Assembly (NCBI GenBank): GCA_003250135.1
Contig: QKHF01000325.1
Location: 1 to 6,896 of the forward strand
Source of the DNA: Paracoccaceae bacterium
Lineage (GTDB): Bacteria > Pseudomonadota > Alphaproteobacteria > Rhodobacterales > Rhodobacteraceae
Direction of reading: 5' to 3'
DNA length: 6,896 nt
Shown: piece by piece, positions 1 to 6,534 of the stretch
Layout of the letters: each line of letters begins with the position of its first letter
Position numbering within the stretch: the first letter of the stretch is position 1
Translations under genes and position numbers: made by a program
The notes under the pieces: model-generated
Told to the model about the DNA's origin: nothing
The model's input: the letters and a program-made list of their open reading frames with translations, nothing else
The model's database searches: none

Positions 1-92
1 GCGAGGCGATAATTGTTATTCTCGGAGACCTAGTTTGAAGCGGCACGCCGCTGGCTGTTGGTTTTGACCATCGCGCCTAAACTGGCGCCCAA
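1..92. other. Gene-free left edge with two weak hairpins
   Basis: No convincing coding frame is seen between the window edge and the marR stop codon. Two small inverted repeats are present. One is at 39-52 (AGCGG, CACG loop, CCGCT). The other is at 73-88 (GCGCC, 6-nt loop, GGCGC) and lies directly downstream of the marR stop on the minus strand. Neither is followed by a clear T-run on the minus strand, so they are at best poor terminator candidates for marR. Any gene to the left lies outside the window. Confidence 0.3.
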
Positions 93-551
93 TCACCGTT
101 CCTCGGCGTTGCTCATCGCCGAAACCGGCGTCAAAGAAAGGACCTGCTCGAATGCGGCGAGCAGTTCATTCCGTCGTTTTCGGTCAAGCCGGAAATAGGC
201 GCCCTCGAAAGCCTCGCCGAGTGGAGAGGGCGCGTCTTCCAGTGCCTGGACGCCACCCTCTGTCAGCCGCGTATGAACCACGCGTCTGTCGCGCGTCGAG
301 CGATACCGCTCGATCAGCCCTTTGGCGGCGAGATTGTCGAGAATGCCGACGACGGTGGCGGGGCTGATGTCGGCCTCTTTGGAGATTTCACGGCTGGTGA
401 CCTCTCCCAGATCGCGCACGCAACTCAAGACGACGAGTTGCGGCAGCGTGAGGCCGGCGGACGCGTTAATGCGGCGGGATTGCACATCCAACGTGTGCGC
501 GATTCCTCGGAACGCTTTCAGCAAGCGACGGAGTTCTTCGGTCTTCGTCAT
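93..551 (-). CDS. MarR-family transcriptional regulator, divergent from the NAGGN operon
   Basis: This is a winged helix-turn-helix DNA-binding protein of 152 residues from the ATG, a normal size for the family. An N-terminal dimerisation helix (about 5-30) precedes the winged HTH. The recognition region is about 52-75 (SREISKEADISPATVVGILD), and the wing about 82-95 carries the family-typical DRR at 88-90. A C-terminal helix (about 108-140) completes the dimer interface. A single cysteine (C44) lies before the HTH. The start is uncertain: ATG at 551 is the first Met, but GTG at 560 sits 6 nt after a GGGG run, and GTG at 572 is also in frame. MarR proteins usually repress a divergent neighbour and their own gene, and release DNA on binding a ligand or on oxidation. 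A MarR gene beside NAGGN genes is, to my recollection, also found in Pseudomonas, which makes control of this operon likely, though nothing here shows the inducer. Family confidence is high; target and signal are inference. Confidence 0.92.
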   Translation of the reverse strand: MTKTEELRRLLKAFRGIAHTLDVQSRRINASAGLTLPQLVVLSCVRDLGEVTSREISKEADISPATVVGILDNLAAKGLIERYRSTRDRRVVHTRLTEGGVQALEDAPSPLGEAFEGAYFRLDRKRRNELLAAFEQVLSLTPVSAMSNAEER

Positions 552-613
552 GTCTTCCACGCCAAACCCCACAGCGACTCGCGCGGCGCGCGAACAAATC
601 GCCGGGTCAAGGG

Positions 614-640
614 TTGAACTCTAATCATTCGAATACTAAT
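614..640 (+). promoter_or_regulatory. Candidate promoter of the NAGGN operon
   Basis: A sigma-70-like -35 element TTGAAC (614-619) is followed after 15 nt by ACTAAT (635-640), which matches four of six -10 consensus bases. The spacing is shorter than ideal. The stretch overlaps the palindromic operator candidate. NAGGN synthesis is osmotically induced in species where it was studied, but no specific osmotic-control motif can be recognised here. Confidence 0.3.
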
Positions 641-643
641 GAT
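624..643. promoter_or_regulatory. Candidate MarR operator between marR and asnO
   Basis: An inverted repeat with 6-bp arms (ATCATT at 624-629, AATGAT at 638-643, 8-nt spacer) overlaps a perfect 8-bp palindrome ATTCGAAT at 627-634. A direct repeat CTAAT also occurs at 621-625 and 636-640. The segment is A+T-rich in an otherwise G+C-rich window and lies between the two divergent genes, where a MarR dimer would be expected to bind. It overlaps the proposed -10 regions on both strands, so one bound dimer could silence both genes. The symmetry is seen in the sequence; binding is inferred. Confidence 0.5.
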
Positions 644-658
644 CCTTTCTCAAATCAA
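630..658 (-). promoter_or_regulatory. Weak candidate promoter of marR
   Basis: On the minus strand TTGATT (658-653) and TATTCG (635-630) are separated by 17 nt. The -35 is reasonable and the -10 is poor (TAT only). It would place marR transcription under the same palindrome that overlaps the operon promoter, consistent with autoregulation. Offered as a candidate only. Confidence 0.2.
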
Positions 659-663
659 CAATC

Positions 664-676
664 AGGAGATTGAGGA
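664..676 (+). promoter_or_regulatory. Ribosome binding region of asnO
   Basis: Two purine-rich boxes precede the GTG at 680: GGAG at 664-667 (12 nt away) and GAGGA at 672-676 (3 nt away). Neither has ideal spacing. The start is nevertheless fixed by the protein, because the codon after this GTG encodes the catalytic cysteine that must become the N-terminal residue. Confidence 0.5.
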
Positions 677-679
677 CCC

Positions 680-2455
680 GTGTGCGGCATCTGCGGAGAA
701 ATCACGTTCAATGGAAGTCATGCCTCGGCCGCGAGGATCGAGCGCATGGCGGACGCGATGGCGCCTCGCGGGCCGGACGGCGCAGGCGTGGTGGTCCGCG
801 GGCGCGCAGGGTTCGGGCACCGGCGGCTGAAGATCATCGACCTGTCAGAGGCTTCGGCCCAGCCTTTCGTCGACACGGCGCTCGGCCTGACCATCGCCTT
901 CAACGGCTGCATTTATAACTATCAGGAACTGCGCGAGGAGCTTGAGGCGCAGGGGTACATCTTCGCCTCGCACGGCGACACCGAGGTCATCCTGAAAGCC
1001 TGGCGCGCCTGGGGACCGGCGGCGGTCGAGCGCTTTCACGGCATGTTCGCCTTCGCGATCCACGATCGCGAGAGCGGGCGGACCGCCTTTGTCCGCGACC
1101 GGTTCGGAATCAAGCCGCTCTACCTCGCGGAAGTGGACGGCGCGCTGCGCTTCGCCTCCAGTCTGCCGGCGCTGCTCGCGTCGGGCGGCGTGGATGCGTC
1201 CATCGACCCGGTCGCGCTGCATCACTACATGAGCTGGCACGCGGTGGTGCCGGCGCCGCGCACCATCCTGAACGGGGTGCGCAAGCTGCCGGCCGCGACG
1301 ATCCGCACCGTCGAGGCGGACGGAGCCAGCCGCGATCACACCTACTGGTCGCCGAGTTTTGAGCGCAGCCCGAATGACGCGGGCCGCTCCGCCGAAGACT
1401 GGCGCGACAGGGTGCTGGAGGCGCTGCGGGTCGCGGTGCGGCGTCGCATGGTCGCCGACGTGCCGGTCGGGGTGCTGCTGTCGGGCGGGGTCGACAGTTC
1501 GCTGATCGTCGGTCTGTTGGCGGAGGAAGGTCAGAAACACCTCGCCACCTACTCGATCGGGTTCGAGGAGGCGCATGGCGAGAAGGGCGACGAGTTCGTC
1601 TACTCCGACCTGATCGCCAAGAAATACGACACTGATCACCACAAGATTCACATCCCCTCCTCGGAGATGCTGGAGAACCTGCCGGGCGCCATCGCGGCGA
1701 TGTCCGAGCCGATGGTCTCCTACGACAATATCGGCTTCTACCTCCTCTCCCGCGAAGTCGCGAAAACCATCAAGGTGGTGCAGTCCGGCCAGGGCGCCGA
1801 CGAGGTGTTCGGCGGATATCACTGGTATCAGGAGATGGTCGCCACCAACCGCCCGGTCGCCGATTACGCCGGCGCCTTCTTCGATCGGACGCATACGCGC
1901 CTGTCGCAACAGCTATCGAACGGCTATCATGCGGATCGCGACGAGAGCCTCGCCTTCGTCGAAGAGCATTTCGCGCGCGCCGGCGCGGACGACCCGGTGG
2001 ACAAGGCGCTGCGGCTCGACACCAACGTGATGCTGGTGGACGACCCGGTGAAGCGGGTCGACAACATGACCATGGCCTGGGGGCTGGAGGCGCGGGTGCC
2101 TTTCCTCGATCATGAACTAGTGGAGTTGGCGGGCCGTATTCCGGCCGAGCACAAGCTGGCGCATGACGGCAAGGGCGTGCTGAAAGAGGCGGCGCGGCTG
2201 GTGGTCCCGTCGGAGGTGATTGACCGGCCGAAGGGGTATTTTCCCGTGCCCGCGCTCAAATACATTCAGGGGCCCTACCTCGACATGGTGCGCGACGCCC
2301 TGACCAGCCAGGCGGCGCGCGAGCGCGGCCTGTTCCGGAAAGACTATCTCGACCAGTTGTTCGCCGCGCCCACCGAGCACATCACTAAGCTGCGCGGCTC
2401 GGAATTGTGGCAGGCGGCGCTGCTGGAGATGTGGCTTCAGACGCAGGAGGTCTGA
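680..2455 (+). CDS. asnO: N-acetylglutaminylglutamine amidotransferase (asparagine-synthetase family)
   Basis: This enzyme amidates the C-terminal carboxylate of N-acetylglutaminylglutamine to give the osmolyte NAGGN, using ATP and ammonia taken from glutamine. It has 591 residues and two domains. The N-terminal class II glutaminase domain (about 2-215) begins MCGICGE with nucleophile Cys2, which fixes the GTG start. It shows HRRLKIIDLS at 47-56 and GDTEV at about 99-103. The C-terminal synthetase domain (about 235-590) has the pyrophosphate loop SGGVDSS at 268-274, SGQGADEVFGGY from 369, and a WGLEARVPFLD segment. In the glutaminase pocket the usual NGEIYN reads NGCIYN, with Cys77 in place of the glutamine-contacting Glu of AsnB. 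That change may be a subfamily trait. The gene is first in a three-gene operon with a dedicated dipeptide synthetase next. That context, more than the fold, separates it from ordinary asparagine synthetase (AsnB). The symbol follows usage in Sinorhizobium meliloti. Confidence 0.93.
   Translation: MCGICGEITFNGSHASAARIERMADAMAPRGPDGAGVVVRGRAGFGHRRLKIIDLSEASAQPFVDTALGLTIAFNGCIYNYQELREELEAQGYIFASHGDTEVILKAWRAWGPAAVERFHGMFAFAIHDRESGRTAFVRDRFGIKPLYLAEVDGALRFASSLPALLASGGVDASIDPVALHHYMSWHAVVPAPRTILNGVRKLPAATIRTVEADGASRDHTYWSPSFERSPNDAGRSAEDWRDRVLEALRVAVRRRMVADVPVGVLLSGGVDSSLIVGLLAEEGQKHLATYSIGFEEAHGEKGDEFVYSDLIAKKYDTDHHKIHIPSSEMLENLPGAIAAMSEPMVSYDNIGFYLLSREVAKTIKVVQSGQGADEVFGGYHWYQEMVATNRPVADYAGAFFDRTHTRLSQQLSNGYHADRDESLAFVEEHFARAGADDPVDKALRLDTNVMLVDDPVKRVDNMTMAWGLEARVPFLDHELVELAGRIPAEHKLAHDGKGVLKEAARLVVPSEVIDRPKGYFPVPALKYIQGPYLDMVRDALTSQAARERGLFRKDYLDQLFAAPTEHITKLRGSELWQAALLEMWLQTQEV
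2445..2450 (+). promoter_or_regulatory. Shine-Dalgarno of ngg, inside the end of asnO
   Basis: A full AGGAGG at 2445-2450 lies 7 nt before the GTG at 2458 and within the last codons of asnO. It is the strongest ribosome binding site in the window. It decides the ngg start over the in-frame upstream GTG at 2407, which lacks such a site and would overlap asnO by 49 nt. Confidence 0.8.
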
Positions 2456-2457
2456 CA

Positions 2458-4239
2458 GTGTCCGAAACCCCGAAAGGGCCGAGACGTCGCAATCAGCAGC
2501 ATCGCCTGCGGCGCATGCGGGAAGAGGGGCTGACGGCGCAGGTCGAAAAAGGCCGTTCGGCGCGGTCGGACTCGGTCGTCGACTGCGGATGGGGGCGGCT
2601 GATCTTCGGCAACACCTTCGACGAACCCGGCGCCATCGCCGAGGCCCTCCGCGGCGAGGGCGACGAGCAGCGGGACATCGCGCTCTACGTGAAGGACCCG
2701 CAGGTGCTCCTGTCGCTGGCGCCGCAGGACCTGTTTCTCGATCCATCGCTCACCTACCGGCTGAACCTCGCCACCTACCGCCCGGCGTCCGAGCGCCGCA
2801 GCGCGTTTTTCGTGCGCCAGCTGACCAGCCGGCGCGACGCCGAGGCGATCAACGTCATCCTGTCGGCGCACGGCATGGTGCAAATCTCGCCGGATTATTT
2901 CTGGACCCGGCGCGATCCGCGCTCGGTGACCGCCCTGGTGGCGGAGGACGCCCAGACAGGCGAGGTGCTCGGTTTCGTGATGGGCGTGGACCACGGCCGG
3001 GCGTTCGCCGATCCGGCGAAGGGCTCGTCACTGTGGAGCCTCGCAGTGGCGCCCCAGGCGCCGCATTCGGGCGTCGGAGAGTCGCTGACGCGGCGCCTGG
3101 CCGAGATCTTCATGGCGCGCGGCGTCGCCTACATGGACCTCTCGGTCCTGCACGACAACAAACGGGCGATCGCCCTCTACGAGAAGATCGGGTTCCGGCA
3201 GGTGACGATTTTCGCCGTGAAGCGGAAGAACCCGATCAACGAGAAGCTGTTCACCGGCGAGGCGCCGGGGGGCGCGGCTCTCAATCCATATGCGCGGATC
3301 ATCGTCGACGAGGCCCGCCGCCGCGGCATCTTCGTCGAGATCGTCGACGCCGAAGGCGGCTTCTTCCGCCTGAAACATGGCGGTCGGTCGGTCGTCTGCC
3401 GCGAGTCGCTGAGCGAGTTCACCACCGCGGTCGCGATGTCGATCTGCGACGACAAGCGCACGACACGGCGGATCGTCGAGGCTGCAGGCGTCAGGGTTCC
3501 CGCCCATCTTGAGGAGAGCACGCCCGAGTCGCGGGCGGATTTTCTCGACGCCCACGACTCCGTCGTCGTCAAACCGGCCCGCGGCGAGCAAGGCCGCGGC
3601 GTGTCGGTCGGTCTGAAGACTCCCGAAGATGTCGAAGTGGCGTTCGCCTGCGCGAGGGAAATGTGTGACGACATCGTCGTCGAGGAATGTTTCGAGGGAG
3701 AGGACCTTCGGATCATCGTCATCGACTACAAGGTGGTCGCGGCGGCGCTGCGCCGCCCCGCCCGCGTCATCGGCGACGGCGTCTCGGACATGCGCAAGCT
3801 GATCAAGGCGCAGAGCCGGCGCCGGTCGTCGGCGACCGGCGGCGAAAGCGCGATCCCGCTGGACGCCGAAACCGAACGCTGCATCGCCGAAGCGGGCTAT
3901 ACGATGGATCAGGCGCCCGCGGATGGCGAGGAGGTCGTGGTGCGCCGGACTGCGAACCTGCACACCGGCGGCACGATCCACGACGTCACCGAGCGGACCC
4001 ACCCGGCGCTGATCGAGGCGGCGTTGAGGACAGCGCGCGCCATCGAGATCCCAGTGGTGGGCGTCGACCTGATGGTCAAGAGCCCGCTTGGCCCCGAATA
4101 CGTGTTCATCGAGGCGAATGAGCGCCCCGGCCTCGCCAATCATGAACCGCAACCCACCGCCGAGCGGTTCGTGGACTTCCTGTTCCCGCTTTCCATTCCC
4201 CAATCCGCACGAAAACTCCGCAGAGAGGCGTCCCTTTGA
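2458..4239 (+). CDS. ngg: N-acetylglutaminylglutamine synthetase (GNAT plus ATP-grasp fusion)
   Basis: This enzyme makes the acetylated dipeptide backbone of NAGGN, by acetyl transfer from acetyl-CoA to glutamine and ATP-dependent ligation of a second glutamine. It has 593 residues from the GTG. A very basic N-terminus (about 5-22) and a segment of unknown role (about 25-100) precede the GNAT acetyltransferase domain (about 105-255). That domain shows the acetyl-CoA loop QAPHSGVG at 200-207 and the HDNKRAIALYEKIGF segment at 232-246. An ATP-grasp ligase domain follows (about 290-590), resembling those of cyanophycin synthetase and bifunctional glutathione synthetase. It contains the ATP-binding lysine in VKPARGEQGRG (K372), NLHTGGTIHDVT, acidic metal ligand D537 in VGVDLMV, and E552/N554 in EANERPG. 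The gene begins 2 nt after the asnO stop and its end overlaps the peptidase start, so translation is probably coupled. Acetylation and ligation in one chain is the family hallmark. Confidence 0.94.
   Translation: MSETPKGPRRRNQQHRLRRMREEGLTAQVEKGRSARSDSVVDCGWGRLIFGNTFDEPGAIAEALRGEGDEQRDIALYVKDPQVLLSLAPQDLFLDPSLTYRLNLATYRPASERRSAFFVRQLTSRRDAEAINVILSAHGMVQISPDYFWTRRDPRSVTALVAEDAQTGEVLGFVMGVDHGRAFADPAKGSSLWSLAVAPQAPHSGVGESLTRRLAEIFMARGVAYMDLSVLHDNKRAIALYEKIGFRQVTIFAVKRKNPINEKLFTGEAPGGAALNPYARIIVDEARRRGIFVEIVDAEGGFFRLKHGGRSVVCRESLSEFTTAVAMSICDDKRTTRRIVEAAGVRVPAHLEESTPESRADFLDAHDSVVVKPARGEQGRGVSVGLKTPEDVEVAFACAREMCDDIVVEECFEGEDLRIIVIDYKVVAAALRRPARVIGDGVSDMRKLIKAQSRRRSSATGGESAIPLDAETERCIAEAGYTMDQAPADGEEVVVRRTANLHTGGTIHDVTERTHPALIEAALRTARAIEIPVVGVDLMVKSPLGPEYVFIEANERPGLANHEPQPTAERFVDFLFPLSIPQSARKLRREASL
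4223..4228 (+). promoter_or_regulatory. Shine-Dalgarno of the M42 peptidase gene, inside ngg
   Basis: GAGAGG at 4223-4228 stands 7 nt before the TTG at 4236. It supports a TTG start in the four-base TTGA overlap with the ngg stop. No ATG or GTG alternative near the beginning of the conserved protein has a comparable site. Confidence 0.6.
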
Positions 4240-5432
4240 CCAGCAGTTCCGTCCTTCGTCTGGATATCGACACCGAATATCTGCAGGACCAGCTCAAACG
4301 GCTTTTGGCCGAGCCCAGCCCGACCGGCTACACCGACTCGATCGTCCGGTTGCTATGCGAGGAGTTGGAGCGCCTGGGCGTCCAGTTCGATCTGACGCGG
4401 CGCGGCGCGGTCCGCGCTCGCCTTCTGGGCCAGCAATCGGCCGGCGCGCGCGCCATCGTCTCGCACCTCGACACGCTGGGCGCGCAGGTCAAAGCGTTGA
4501 AGGACAACGGCCGGGTGGAGCTCGTATCGATCGGCACATGGTCGGCGCGCTTCGCCGAGGGCGCCCGCACCACCATATTCTCGGAAAAAGGGGCGTTTCG
4601 CGGCACGATCCTGCCGCTTCAGGCCTCGGGTCACACATTCGGCGACGATGTCGACGCGCAGCCCGTCGGCTGGCCGCATGTGGAACTGCGGATCGACGCG
4701 CTGTCGACCTGCCTCGAAGACCTCGATCGCCTCGGCGTGCAGGTCGGCGACATCGTCGCCATCGATCCCCAGCCGGAGTTCCTGGACAACGGATTCATCG
4801 TCTCGCGCCATCTCGACAACAAGGCGGGCGTCGCCGTGATGCTGGCCGCCCTGAAGGCCTTGCAGGACGCGCCGCCGCCGCCGGTCGACGTGTTCTTTCT
4901 GTTCACCATCGCCGAAGAGGTGGGGCACGGCGCGGCCTCCATCCTGCTGCCCGACATCGCCTCGATGGTGGCGGTGGACAACGGCACCTCCGCCTTGGGC
5001 CAGAACTCCTCGGAGTTCGGGGTGACGATCTCCATGGCCGACCAGACCGGCCCCTTCGACTATCACCTGACCCGCAAGATGGTGGAGCTTTGCCGCGCCA
5101 ACGACATCCGTTACCAGAAGGACGTGTTCCGCTACTACCGCTCGGACAGCGCCTCCGCGCTGGAAGCCGGCGCCGACGTGCGGACGGCGCTGGTGACCTT
5201 CGGGGTCGACGCCAGCCACGGGTATGAGCGCATCCACATGCACGCGCTGCGCTCGCTCGCGGAATTGCTGACCTGTTATGCCCAGAGCGAGGTCTCGATC
5301 GCGCGCGACCGGACGCCGGTGGCCGGCCTGAGCGGCTTCACCACGCAACCGTCGAAACCGGCCGAACAGGCCCTGACCCCGGATGTCGGCCGGCCGAAGC
5401 CGTCCTCCGCCAAGGGCGGCGACGGCGGGTGA
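4236..5432 (+). CDS. NAGGN-system M42-family metallopeptidase
   Basis: This is a cytosolic dinuclear-metal aminopeptidase-like hydrolase of 398 residues, the third member of the NAGGN gene trio. The expected M42 ligands are all visible: H77 in VSHLDTLG, D194 in the bridging LDNKAG motif, catalytic base and ligand E227/E228 in AEEVGHG, D248 in VDNGT and H328 in DASHGYERIH. The enzyme therefore looks active. The N-terminus (about 13-50) matches the family start LLAEPSPTGYT. The last 45 residues or so (about 355-398) are Pro/Ser/Gly-rich, look disordered and lie outside the catalytic fold. The start is TTG, overlapping the ngg stop by four bases with a good ribosome site. Its role in the pathway is not known to me. 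Breakdown of NAGGN after osmotic downshift, or removal of wrong dipeptides, would both fit a peptidase co-translated with the synthetase. Family and trio membership are secure; substrate is inference. Confidence 0.92.
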   Translation: MTSSSVLRLDIDTEYLQDQLKRLLAEPSPTGYTDSIVRLLCEELERLGVQFDLTRRGAVRARLLGQQSAGARAIVSHLDTLGAQVKALKDNGRVELVSIGTWSARFAEGARTTIFSEKGAFRGTILPLQASGHTFGDDVDAQPVGWPHVELRIDALSTCLEDLDRLGVQVGDIVAIDPQPEFLDNGFIVSRHLDNKAGVAVMLAALKALQDAPPPPVDVFFLFTIAEEVGHGAASILLPDIASMVAVDNGTSALGQNSSEFGVTISMADQTGPFDYHLTRKMVELCRANDIRYQKDVFRYYRSDSASALEAGADVRTALVTFGVDASHGYERIHMHALRSLAELLTCYAQSEVSIARDRTPVAGLSGFTTQPSKPAEQALTPDVGRPKPSSAKGGDGG

Positions 5433-5467
5433 CGCCACCGACTGCAAGATAAGCGAGACAACAAGCA

Positions 5468-6265
5468 ATGAGCGCCGATATCCGAAAGATGGCCCTGTTC
5501 TGCGACTTCGAGAACGTCGCGATCGGCGTGCGGGAGTCGCGCTACGCCGCTTTCGACGTGGCCAAGGTGCTGGAGCGTCTGCTGCTGAAAGGCGACATCG
5601 TCGTCAAGAAGGCGTATTGCGACTGGTCCCGCTATCAGGAGTTCAAAGCCGCGATGCACGAGGCGGCGTTCGAGCTGATCGACATTCCGCATGTGCGCAT
5701 GTCCGGCAAGAACTCGGCCGATATCCGCATGGTCGTCGATGCGCTCGATCTCTGCTACACGAAGGCCCATGTCGACACGTTCGTGATCATCAGCGGGGAC
5801 TCCGATTTCTCGCCGCTGGTCAGCAAGCTGCGCGAGAACGACAAGACGGTGATCGGCGTCGGGGTCAAGAACTCGACCTCGGACCTGCTGACCTCGAACT
5901 GCGATGAGTTCATCTATTACGACGACCTGATCCGACGGTCCGAGAAGAAAAAGCCGTCCGCGCAACGTCGCCGCAAGAGCGCGAAGACCCCCGACGGCGA
6001 AGACGACAAACGCGCCGAAGGTCTGGCGCTGGTGCTGGAGACGGCGCGGGACCTGCTCGGCGAGCGCGGCGAAGAAGAAGCGCTCTGGGGCTCGATGGTC
6101 AAGCAGACCCTGAAGCGCCGCCGCCCCGGATTCGACGAAAGCTATTACGGCTTCAAGGCGTTCGCCGACGTGCTGGAGGAAGCCGAAAAGCGCGGACTGA
6201 TCGAACTGGAGCGCGACCAGAAATCGGGCGGCCACATCATCCGCAGCGTCGTCAGCGAGAGTTGA
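5468..6265 (+). CDS. NYN-domain (LabA-like) protein with C-terminal OST-HTH/LOTUS domain
   Basis: This is a 265-residue protein joining a PIN-like NYN domain to a probable RNA-binding LOTUS domain. The NYN part (about 7-155) has the acidic pocket of this nuclease superfamily: D13 and N16 in FCDFENV, K81/D85 in GKNSADIRM, D91, and D111/D113 in ISGDSDFSPL. A charged linker (about 157-182, rich in Lys/Arg) leads to the OST-HTH/LOTUS domain (about 183-260) with the typical GFDESYYGFKAFADVLEEAEKRG segment. Family knowledge suggests metal-dependent RNA cleavage guided by RNA binding; the RNA target is unknown. The start ATG at 5468 has only a weak GCGAGA 9 nt upstream; Met8 (5489) is an alternative but lacks a better site. 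It lies 35 nt after the M42 gene on the same strand without a visible terminator, so it may be read through from the NAGGN operon. The neighbourhood does not prove a link to osmoprotection. Confidence 0.9.
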   Translation: MSADIRKMALFCDFENVAIGVRESRYAAFDVAKVLERLLLKGDIVVKKAYCDWSRYQEFKAAMHEAAFELIDIPHVRMSGKNSADIRMVVDALDLCYTKAHVDTFVIISGDSDFSPLVSKLRENDKTVIGVGVKNSTSDLLTSNCDEFIYYDDLIRRSEKKKPSAQRRRKSAKTPDGEDDKRAEGLALVLETARDLLGERGEEEALWGSMVKQTLKRRRPGFDESYYGFKAFADVLEEAEKRGLIELERDQKSGGHIIRSVVSES

Positions 6266-6288
6266 CAGGCGGATCGCGACGGAGCCGC

Positions 6289-6534
6289 ATGCCCCAGAGG
6301 GTTCATCAACTCGACGCCAGACCCGAGAACCTGTTCTGGGGCTATTTCGACGCCGCGACACCGCAGGTTCTGGAGGTGGAATCCGGCGACGAGGTGGCGC
6401 TCAACTGCCTTCCCGCCGCGACGATGGAGGACCTTCCGCGGGACCGATCCGGCGTCCTGACCGCGCATCTTGAGGCGATGAGGGGCCTGTCATGTGTGGA
6501 CGACCCCTTTTCTGCAAGGATTGAAATAGGCTGA
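6289..6534 (+). pseudogene. Acetamidase/formamidase-family gene, truncated by an insertion sequence
   Basis: The first 60 or so residues read like the N-terminus of acetamidase/formamidase proteins, enzymes that hydrolyse short amides to acid and ammonia. Recognisable parts are the NLFWGYFDAATPQVLEV segment (about 13-29) and the following SGDEVALNC strand. Full-length members are several hundred residues long. Here the frame stops at 6532-6534 after about 81 residues. The last 14 or so (from about 6493, VDDPFSARIEIG) are evidently read from the end of the IS110-family element. The ATG at 6289 has GGAG at 6281-6284, 4 nt upstream; an in-frame TTG at 6262 overlapping the NYN stop is less likely. 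It begins 23 nt after the NYN gene, so it was probably the last gene of the same transcription unit. The remainder may lie beyond the element, outside the window. Family assignment from a short N-terminus is moderately secure; loss of function is very likely. Confidence 0.75.

Noticed and set aside
152..624. Plus-strand frames opposite marR
   Set aside because: Three overlapping short frames with no motif; the minus strand encodes a complete winged-helix protein.
845..1909. Long minus-strand open frame opposite asnO
   Set aside because: It is a shadow of the strongly supported plus-strand gene in G+C-rich DNA. The translation is rich in Arg, His and Gly, has no recognisable domain and no credible start site.
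2407..2457. Upstream GTG start for ngg giving 17 extra residues
   Set aside because: It would overlap asnO by 49 nt and lacks the AGGAGG that stands 7 nt before the GTG at 2458.
3028..4203. Long minus-strand open frame opposite ngg
   Set aside because: Same codon-phase artefact; the opposite strand encodes a complete ATP-grasp domain with all key motifs.
4353..5468. Long minus-strand open frame opposite the M42 gene
   Set aside because: Composition-driven antisense frame with no family motif, lying over a gene with all metal ligands conserved.
5276..6361. Minus-strand open frame opposite the NYN-LOTUS gene
   Set aside because: Low-complexity translation without a domain, covering a well-supported gene and part of the acetamidase fragment.
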